Shown piece by piece: positions 6,362 through 10,745 of a stretch of 10,745 bases of DNA. The position numbers and the translations under genes were made by a program. The notes below the pieces were generated by a model. The model was not told where the DNA came from and did no database searches. It saw only the letters and a program-made list of their open reading frames with translations. The stretch's first letter is position 1, and each line of letters begins with the position of its first letter. Where the stretch lies: contig JAGFXI010000098.1 of the NCBI GenBank assembly GCA_017861095.1, positions 1-10,745 on the forward strand, in the 5' to 3' direction. This stretch comes from Deltaproteobacteria bacterium (GTDB taxonomy: Bacteria; Desulfobacterota; Syntrophobacteria; BM002).

Positions 6362-6445
6362 GAATCTGGGTGCATCTGTGCAAATCCGTGTCCTATTGTG
6401 ATGAAAGAGAAATCTGCGGAGATCTGCGTAAATCTGCGTCCCATT
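6362..6445 (-). repeat. 10-nt-unit GAT array, copy C, opposite orientation
   Basis: Read on the minus strand from 6445: head AATGGGAC, three GCAGAT units 10 nt apart, a 10-nt linker, head AATAGGAC at 6397 (48 nt from the first) and three more 10-nt units. It is the best-preserved copy and differs from copy A at few positions, but is the only full copy in this orientation; it sits next to the stop codon of the OppF-type gene rather than next to a start. Confidence 0.85.
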
Positions 6446-6468
6446 GCCGCGGCGAGATGCCCGGCGCC

Positions 6469-7404
6469 TCACCTCCCCAGGACCTTCCAGCAGCGGACGA
6501 GATGGTCTCCGTTCGCCTGGTAGAGGGGAATCTCGGCGGCGCGACACCGATCCTCCACCAGGGGGCAGCGGTTCTGAAACTTGCAGCCGGGAGGCGGGTT
6601 GAAAGGGCTCGGCACATCACCTGCCAGAGGTTGCCAGATCCTCTTCACGGCGGGATCCGGCACGGGCATCGAGGCAAAGAGGGCATCCGAGTACGGGTTG
6701 AGGTGCTTGTCGTAAACCACCTCGCTCATGTACTCCACCACGTTGAGGTCATGGGAGATGAAGAGGTAGCTCAGGCCGAGGTCCCTCTGGAGGCCCCTGA
6801 GCAGGTTGAGGATCTGGGCCTGGATGGAGACATCGAGGGCGGACACCGGTTCGTCACAGATGATCAGCTCAGGCTCGACGCTGAGCGCCCGGGCGATACC
6901 GACCCGCTGCCTCTGCCCGCCGCTGAACTCGTGTGGGTAGCGATCCGCCGCCCAGGCCGGCATCCCGACCTTCTCGAGAAGCTCGGCCACCCGCCGGCGC
7001 CGCTGGTCCCGGTCCTTCAGGCCGATCGTCCTGAGGCCCTCCTCGATGGTGTGCCCCGCGGTCATGCGCGGGTTGAGAGACCCGTAAGGATCCTGGAAGA
7101 TGATCTGCATCTTCCGCCGGTAGGGCTTCATCTCCTCGCGAGAGAGATGGGTGATGTCCCGGTCGCGGTAGAGAATGGTCCCTTCATTTGGCTCATCAAG
7201 CTTGAGGATGAGCCGGGCCAGGGTAGATTTTCCGCACCCACTCTCCCCCACCAGGCCTAAGGTCCGTGCGGCCGGGATCTTCAGGTCCACCCCGTCCACG
7301 GCCTTGATCCAGCCCATAACGCGCTGGAGGAAGCCACGGCGAACCGGAAAGTATCGCCTGAGCCCCTGGCCGCGCAGGATGATGTTGTTCGCGAGGGTCG
7401 TCAT
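6469..7404 (-). CDS. Peptide ABC importer ATP-binding protein, OppF/DppF type, with an internal deletion
   Basis: Second ATPase of a Dpp/Opp importer; pairs with the OppD-type ATPase at 7623-8687 on the cytoplasmic face. The 311 residues show Walker A GESGCGKST at 53-61, Q-loop Gln104 in FQDPYGSLNP, signature SGGQRQR at 161-167, Walker B LIICDEP at 180-186 and H-loop His218. The C-terminal oligopeptide-transporter domain has Cys274, 280, 287 and 305, with the same x5, x6 and x17 spacings as in the partner; such cysteines ligate an iron-sulfur cluster in characterised relatives. Oddity: after MSE at 226-228 the chain jumps to VVYDKHLNPY, and alignment to the partner shows 17 missing residues, covering the MYxGxIVExG strand. 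This could be a real in-frame deletion or an assembly artefact. ATG 7404 has no Shine-Dalgarno. Substrate class (di-, oligopeptide or other) cannot be told from sequence. Confidence 0.9.
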   Translation of the reverse strand: MTTLANNIILRGQGLRRYFPVRRGFLQRVMGWIKAVDGVDLKIPAARTLGLVGESGCGKSTLARLILKLDEPNEGTILYRDRDITHLSREEMKPYRRKMQIIFQDPYGSLNPRMTAGHTIEEGLRTIGLKDRDQRRRRVAELLEKVGMPAWAADRYPHEFSGGQRQRVGIARALSVEPELIICDEPVSALDVSIQAQILNLLRGLQRDLGLSYLFISHDLNVVEYMSEVVYDKHLNPYSDALFASMPVPDPAVKRIWQPLAGDVPSPFNPPPGCKFQNRCPLVEDRCRAAEIPLYQANGDHLVRCWKVLGR

Positions 7405-7435
7405 GAGCGTTGTGGGTTACTCGTGGTTCGTTGAC

Positions 7436-7500
7436 AATGGCACGCAGATTTCTTTTTGGTCCGAATGGGACACAGATTTACACAGGTCTAGACAGATATC
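7436..7500 (+). repeat. 10-nt-unit GAT array, copy D, shortest form
   Basis: First head AATGGCAC at 7436 with a single GCAGAT unit, a 10-nt linker, then head AATGGGAC at 7464 followed by ACAGAT-type units at 10-nt steps. The heads are 28 nt apart, exactly two units less than the 48 nt of copies A-C. The array ends 31 nt before the start codon of the OppF-type gene. Confidence 0.8.
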
Positions 7501-7516
7501 TCTTCTTCTTTCTTCC

Positions 7517-7602
7517 GTATAACATATGATGAATAACGTATAACCGTTGTTGCGCCAGCTGCCGCCTGCTCGCTGCCTGCTGCCCGCAGACTTCTGTCCC
7601 GT
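7517..7602 (+). repeat. Heptad blocks of TAAC and CAGCT/CTGCT type
   Basis: 7517-7551 divides into five 7-mers (GTATAAC twice, GAATAAC, two degenerate). 7554-7602 divides into seven 7-mers starting GCCAGCT. The same two block types occur in the same order at 4501-4572, and the second also at 2251-2278. Confidence 0.65.
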
Positions 7603-7622
7603 CGAAGGCGGCGACAAGGCCC

Positions 7623-8687
7623 TTATCCTTGATCCCTGACCCCTGATCCCTGATCCCTGACTCCGGCAGCCGTTCTCCTTCTCCGGAATATGGGGGGACA
7701 CCGTGCCAGGTGATCGCCGCCGAAATCGCACATCTCCGGGAACTCTCGCCGGCAGGTCTCCTCTGCGTAGGGGCAGCGAGGATGGAAGGGGCAGCCCGGC
7801 GGTTTTCGCACCGGATCAGCAACCGCCCCCGGGATGGTGGCGAGCTCCTCTCCCTTCCGGGCCCGGCCGGGAAGGCAGGCGAGGAGCCCCATGGTGTAGG
7901 GATGACAGGGGTCGTGGAAGATCTGGGGCGCAGTTCCCACCTCCGCCACGATTCCGGCATACATCACGTACACCCGCTCGGCCATACCGGCGACCACGCT
8001 GAGGTTGTGAGTGATAAGCAGAATCGCCATATGCCGGCGTTCCTGGAGCTCCCGGAAGAGGTGGAGGATCTGCGCCTGAATGGTCACGTCGAGAGCCGTG
8101 GTCGGCTCGTCGGCGATGATCAGCTCGGGATTACAGGCAAGGGCCATGGCGATCATGACGCGCTGGCGCTGGCCGCCGCTCAGGTTATGGGGATAGTCGT
8201 GGAGCCGTTCGCCGGGCGAGGGAATACCCACGTCCCCGAGGAGGCTCATGATCCGCTCCCTGGCCTCGGCGGCTGCGAGCCCCTCGTGGATCGTGAGCAC
8301 CTCCTCGATCTGATGGCCGATGGTGAAAACCGGGTTCAGCGAGGTCATGGGCTCCTGAAACACCATGGAGATGTGGCGGCCGCGGATCTTCTGAAGCTCC
8401 GCCTCGGAAAGCTCGAGAAGGTTCCGCCCCTTGAAGAAGATGCCGTTTCCGGCGGTGCGGGCCGGCGGTCTTGGCAAGAGCCCCAGGATGCTCAGGGCCG
8501 AGACGGTCTTCCCGCACCCGGACTCTCCCACCAGGCAGACCGTTTCTCCCCGTCTCACCTGGAAGCTCACGCCGTCAACCGCCCTGGCCACTCCGTCGTC
8601 CGTGTCGAAATGGATCTTGAGATCCTGGACGTCGAGAAGGGGCCCGGAATGACCCGGATCAGCAAGTGTTGGTGTTGTGGTGTCCAT
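7623..8687 (-). CDS. Peptide ABC importer ATP-binding protein, OppD/DppD type
   Basis: First ATPase of the Dpp/Opp importer; hydrolyses ATP to drive uptake through the two permeases encoded upstream. The 354 residues contain Walker A GESGCGKT at 54-61, Q-loop Gln111 in FQEPMTSLNP, signature LSGGQRQR at 169-176, Walker B LIIADEP at 189-195, D-loop ALD and H-loop His227. Cys299, 305, 312 and 330 in the C-terminal domain form the cysteine set seen in this family, bound to an iron-sulfur cluster in characterised members. Two oddities: the usual YAGRIVE reads YAGIVAE, and the C-terminus ends in a 13-residue tail GVRDQGSGVRDQG that is a direct translation of a heptanucleotide tandem repeat at 7630-7664. 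ATG 8687 has no recognisable Shine-Dalgarno, and no better start exists nearby. Lengths of OppD/DppD are usually about 325-340, so the tail accounts for the excess. Confidence 0.95.
   Translation of the reverse strand: MDTTTPTLADPGHSGPLLDVQDLKIHFDTDDGVARAVDGVSFQVRRGETVCLVGESGCGKTVSALSILGLLPRPPARTAGNGIFFKGRNLLELSEAELQKIRGRHISMVFQEPMTSLNPVFTIGHQIEEVLTIHEGLAAAEARERIMSLLGDVGIPSPGERLHDYPHNLSGGQRQRVMIAMALACNPELIIADEPTTALDVTIQAQILHLFRELQERRHMAILLITHNLSVVAGMAERVYVMYAGIVAEVGTAPQIFHDPCHPYTMGLLACLPGRARKGEELATIPGAVADPVRKPPGCPFHPRCPYAEETCRREFPEMCDFGGDHLARCPPIFRRRRTAAGVRDQGSGVRDQG
7630..7664 (+). repeat. Five-copy TGATCCC heptad tandem inside the OppD-type gene end
   Basis: Five contiguous 7-mers: three exact TGATCCC plus TGACCCC and TGACTCC. 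Because 7 x 3 = 21, the frame cycles every seven codons and gives the peptide repeat VRDQGSG. The same heptad in the opposite orientation (CAGGGAT) occurs at 10118-10145. Confidence 0.85.
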
Positions 8688-8710
8688 CGCAACCAGGAGA
8701 TAGTAGTTGT

Positions 8711-8724
8711 ACGTTATACGTTAT
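8711..8724 (+). repeat. Perfect heptad duplication ACGTTAT
   Basis: Two exact tandem copies, complementary in sense to the GTATAAC heptads at 7517-7544 (ACGTTAT against ATAACGT), so the same block type appears here in the other orientation. Confidence 0.6.
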
Positions 8725-8742
8725 TCGGTGCCCAAGCCGTCC

Positions 8743-8822
8743 TCAGGGGTCGGAGTTCAGGGGTCAGCCTCAGAACTCTCTTCTGGCTCCTGGATTCTGG
8801 CTGCTGACTCCTGGCTTCTTCC
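8743..8822 (+). repeat. CAGGGGT- and TTCTGGC-type heptad blocks
   Basis: 8743-8770 reads as four 7-mers of TCAGGGG type; 8781-8822 reads as six 7-mers alternating TTCTGGC and TCCTGGA forms. Bases 8781-8801 match 10232-10252 at 19 of 21 positions. Confidence 0.7.
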
Positions 8823-8846
8823 GTCTTGCCTCCAACGGCCGTACGC

Positions 8847-10004
8847 CTAATGCCTCTCCCTCAGCTTCGGGTTCAGGATATCCCGCAAGCCCTCCCCGAA
8901 AAGATTGAAGGAGAGCACCACGACGAGAATGGCGCACCCGGGAATATAGGTGAGCCAGGGCGCATCGAACAGGTAGTTCTTGCCGTCGGAGAGGATGTTT
9001 CCCCAGGTGGCGTGGGGTGGCGGCACCCCGAAGCCGAGGAAGCTCAGACCGGCCTCGGCCAGAATCGCCCCGGCAATGCCGATGGTGGCCGAGACCAGCA
9101 CCGGGGCCATGGCGTTCGGCACCATGTGGCGAAAGATGATCCGGAGGTCCGAGACCCCGAGGGCAGTCGCCGCGGTGACGAAGTCCTGCTCGCGCAGGGA
9201 GAGGAACTCGGCCCTGACAAACCGGGCGGCTCCCATCCAGCTCGTGATCCCGATTACCACCATGATGTTATAGATGCTTGCGGGAAGGAGAGCAACCACG
9301 GTGAGGATGAGGAAGAAGCTCGGGAAACAGAGCATGATGTCGATAAGCCCGGTGATGAGCATGTCCACCGTGAGAATCTGGAGGCCGAGGAAGGAGGGAA
9401 GACCTCCCGGTCTCCGCCTTCGGAGCAGGACCAGGACTCCGGCTAGGGCGACGGCGACGACAACGCCGAGAACGCGAAGAGACCCCGGCAGGGTCCCGGC
9501 CGCCACCGCCGCACCCCCGAGGAGGAGCACCGCCAGCACCCCTGCCACCGTGATCGGGCCCCTGCCAAAGTATCCTGCCAACCCACCCAGCACGACGCCG
9601 ATGACAACGGCGATTCCCACCGCCACAAAGCCGACGGTAAGAGACACCCATGCGCCCTGGAGCATGCGGGCGAACACATCCCGGCCGAGCTCGTCCGTTC
9701 CCAGCAGGTAGACGCCGCTCTTTGGGACCTCCTCCGGTCTGAGCGAATTGAGGTTCGCTCGGGACAGGGGCGGCCGGAGCTTCTCCTGGAGCCTGACGAG
9801 GTTCGGGTCGAGGGCGGGCGAGGTCCCTGTGGTGAGGAACATCCCGGCCACGGCCACGGCGAAGAAGAGGAGAAAGATCACCATCCCCGCCAGGGCCAGG
9901 CGGTTTCTCCGGAGGAGGATCCAGGACTCCTGGAGCCTCGCGCGCCGCGCCGGCACCGCCAGGGCCTCTGGAGTTCCGGTTATGTTTCGATCGGCATGTG
10001 ACAT
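8847..10004 (-). CDS. Peptide ABC importer permease, DppC/OppC type, with a two-helix insertion
   Basis: Second membrane subunit of the importer. The 385 residues start with a cytoplasmic segment and first membrane helix (about 36-57), a short extracytoplasmic part, then the conserved LGTDELGRDVFARML at 101-115 and the binding-protein-dependent permease domain. The EAA loop that contacts the ATPases is recognisable as TAATALGVSDLRII...HMVPN near 275-300, followed by the usual AGLSFLGFGVPPP. Family members are about 280-320 residues; the excess is a block at about 150-212 (DNA about 9369-9557) between GLAGYFGRG and the helix VDMLITGLIDIML, with two strongly hydrophobic stretches separated by a Leu/Gly-rich turn and ending in RRRRPGG. 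I chose ATG 10004 (AAGGA 11 nt upstream) over TTG 10025, which touches the GAT array. The last residues (RERH) overlap a heptad repeat. Confidence 0.93.
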   Translation of the reverse strand: MSHADRNITGTPEALAVPARRARLQESWILLRRNRLALAGMVIFLLFFAVAVAGMFLTTGTSPALDPNLVRLQEKLRPPLSRANLNSLRPEEVPKSGVYLLGTDELGRDVFARMLQGAWVSLTVGFVAVGIAVVIGVVLGGLAGYFGRGPITVAGVLAVLLLGGAAVAAGTLPGSLRVLGVVVAVALAGVLVLLRRRRPGGLPSFLGLQILTVDMLITGLIDIMLCFPSFFLILTVVALLPASIYNIMVVIGITSWMGAARFVRAEFLSLREQDFVTAATALGVSDLRIIFRHMVPNAMAPVLVSATIGIAGAILAEAGLSFLGFGVPPPHATWGNILSDGKNYLFDAPWLTYIPGCAILVVVLSFNLFGEGLRDILNPKLRERH

Positions 10005-10023
10005 CGGAGCGCCATTCCTTAAC

Positions 10024-10098
10024 AATGGGACGCAGATCTACGCAGATTTCTCTTTAAACACACTAGGACAAAGACTTACACGGATGCACACGGATCGC
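10024..10098 (+). repeat. 10-nt-unit GAT array, copy E (upstream of the DppC-type gene)
   Basis: Head AATGGGAC at 10024, two GCAGAT units 10 nt apart, a linker, then head ACTAGGAC at 10062 followed by ACGGAT units 10 nt apart. The heads are 38 nt apart, exactly one unit less than in copies A-C. The array ends 19 nt before the start codon. Confidence 0.85.
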
Positions 10099-10117
10099 TA
10101 CTCTCCCGCTGCCGCGT

Positions 10118-10145
10118 CAGGGATCAGGGGCCAGGGACCAGGGAT
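10118..10145 (+). repeat. Four-copy CAGGGAT heptad tandem
   Basis: CAGGGAT, CAGGGGC, CAGGGAC and CAGGGAT without gaps. It is the reverse-complement type of the repeat at 7630-7664. Confidence 0.8.
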
Positions 10146-10224
10146 CGGCGAAAGACGTTCAAGTCGTCGATTGCCATGGGCATCCGGCCTGTAGCTTTGC
10201 GCTCGTCAGCCTCCGTCTTCCTGC

Positions 10225-10314
10225 TGCTGAATTCTGACTCCTGGATTCTGACTTCTCACCCCTCGCGCCTTACGCCTTGCACCTTGCGCCTCCTGCCTAG
10301 TGCCGCCCTATGCC
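10225..10314 (+). repeat. TTCTGAC- and CGCCTTA-type heptad blocks
   Basis: 10225-10259 reads as five 7-mers (TTCTGAC twice, TCCTGGA, TGCTGAA, TTCTCAC). 10266-10314 reads as seven 7-mers starting CGCCTTA and CGCCTTG. A CGCCTAA-like relative overlaps the stop codon of the DppC-type gene near 8843-8863. Confidence 0.7.
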
Positions 10315-10332
10315 GTTCCCGCCTTTCTCGCC

Positions 10333-10745
10333 TTATAGCTTAATCCTCGGATCCACCACCATGTACAGCAGGTCCGAAAGAAAGGTGCCGATGAGGACAA
10401 GCACCGCCGAGATGAAGTTCACCGAGATGATCACCGGATAGTCCCGGGCAAGGATCGACTCGTAGGCCATGCGTCCGATCCCGGGCCAGGAGAAGATGGA
10501 CTCGATGATCACCGAGCCGCCGATGAGTCCCGGGAGCACGAGACCGAACATGGTGACAAAGGGAAGAAGGGCGTTGCGAAGGGCATGCTTGTAGTGCACC
10601 TGCTCCTCGGGGAGGCCCTTGGCCCTGGCCGTGCGGATGTAGTCCTGGTTCTCCACCTCGAGCATCTGGTTCCGGACGTAGCGGGAGAGCACCGCAATGC
10701 CTCCGGTCGCCCCGAGGATGGCGGGGATGACCATGTGCCAGACCC
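10333..10745 (-). CDS. Peptide ABC importer permease, DppB/OppB type, C-terminal part
   Basis: Membrane subunit of the importer; the frame is open through base 10745, so the N-terminal half lies outside the window and the internal ATG at 10734 is not the start. The 137 or so visible residues begin VWHMVIPAILGATGGIAVLSRYVR and contain the EAA loop QDYIRTARAKGL followed by HALRNALLPF, which docks on the ATPases, then the conserved GGSVIIESIFSWPGIGRMAYESI, the ARDYPVI segment and a final membrane helix ending VVDPRIKL. These are the hallmarks of the first permease of Dpp/Opp systems. It is the most upstream visible gene of the transporter; a substrate-binding protein would be expected further upstream. 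Confidence 0.95.
   Translation of the reverse strand, partial: VWHMVIPAILGATGGIAVLSRYVRNQMLEVENQDYIRTARAKGLPEEQVHYKHALRNALLPFVTMFGLVLPGLIGGSVIIESIFSWPGIGRMAYESILARDYPVIISVNFISAVLVLIGTFLSDLLYMVVDPRIKL

Larger units (their letters stand above)
6188..6468. other. oppF-type ATPase–xseA spacer with opposed GAT arrays and an AT-rich centre
   Basis: This 281-bp gap carries a plus-oriented GAT array (about 6292-6330), an AT-rich stretch (about 6329-6360) and a minus-oriented full array (6362-6445). The AT-rich centre includes TATATT on the minus strand, about 150 nt before xseA, with only a poor -35 match; it is the most plausible place for an xseA promoter but I would not call one. Bases 6188-6290 next to xseA show nothing I recognise. 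Confidence 0.7.
7405..7622. other. Spacer between OppD- and OppF-type genes, all repeats
   Basis: This 218-bp gap holds a GAT array (7436-7500), TAAC heptads (7517-7551), CAGCT/CTGCT heptads (7554-7602) and a GGCGG-containing stretch (7603-7620) that may be half of a hairpin like the one at 4758-4793. Short open frames across it are repeat-derived. Genes of this operon type normally abut or overlap. Confidence 0.75.
8688..8846. other. Spacer between DppC- and OppD-type genes, heptad repeats only
   Basis: This 159-bp gap has ACGTTAT heptads (8711-8724) near the OppD start and CAGGGGT- and TTCTGGC-type heptads (8743-8822) nearer the DppC-type stop. It is the only one of the six repeat-filled spacers without a GAT array. 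Confidence 0.7.
10005..10332. other. Spacer between DppB- and DppC-type genes, repeats plus about 80 bp of unassigned DNA
   Basis: The 328-bp gap holds a GAT array (10024-10098), CAGGGAT heptads (10118-10145), a stretch at about 10146-10224 in which I see no gene or repeat, and two heptad blocks (10225-10314) up to the DppB-type stop. Translationally coupled permease genes are normally within a few bases of each other. Confidence 0.75.

Noticed and set aside
6469..7404. Pseudogene call for the OppF-type ATPase
   Set aside because: The 51-nt loss is in frame and all catalytic motifs and the C-terminal cysteines are intact, so I call it a gene with an internal deletion.
7710..8807. 365-codon plus-strand open frame opposite the OppD-type ATPase
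   Set aside because: Antisense shadow of a gene with all ABC ATPase motifs; no recognisable protein features.

Overview
The window is about 10.7 kb of GC-rich bacterial chromosome. Every gene I can support lies on the minus strand, so the text below follows transcription from high to low coordinates. The gene set (Dxs/IspA isoprenoid genes, exonuclease VII, an exported M23 peptidase, a Dpp/Opp peptide importer) and the order xseA–xseB–ispA–dxs–tlyA suggest a GC-rich, probably diderm bacterium of a deep-branching group such as NC10/Methylomirabilota or Desulfobacterota-like lineages. That placement is a weak inference: the window has no rRNA or other phylogenetic marker.

From 10745 down to 6469 lies a peptide-type ABC importer: the C-terminal part of a DppB/OppB permease, a DppC/OppC permease with an unusual two-helix insertion, an OppD/DppD ATPase and an OppF/DppF ATPase. 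The OppF-type ATPase lacks 17 residues just after its H-loop compared with its partner. The substrate-binding protein is not in the window. From 6187 to 1 lies a conserved housekeeping cluster: xseA, an exported M23 (LytM-type) peptidase, xseB, ispA, dxs and the start of tlyA. xseB/ispA overlap by 11 nt and dxs/tlyA by 29 nt. XseA and XseB together form exonuclease VII. Dxs makes DXP at the head of the MEP pathway, and IspA condenses the resulting C5 units to FPP. TlyA is an rRNA 2'-O-methyltransferase.

The most unusual content is between the genes. Six junctions, including all three inside the peptide-transporter operon where genes normally abut, are filled with 159-433 bp of degenerate short-period repeats. 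There are two kinds. One is a bipartite array of 10-nt units (GCAGAT-type, headed by AATRGGAC) in which the distance between the two heads is 48, 48, 48, 38 or 28 nt, so it changes in whole 10-nt steps. The other is a set of heptanucleotide-periodic blocks of several different consensus types. The modules follow a roughly constant order from stop codon to next start codon. In four of the six spacers the 10-nt array sits 19-31 nt upstream of the next start codon in the same orientation. The heptads also run into genes, supplying the OppD C-terminal tail, the ispA stop codon, the last residues of DppC and the N-terminal extension of Dxs. I found no tRNA, rRNA, CRISPR, transposase or integrase, and no convincing intrinsic terminator.
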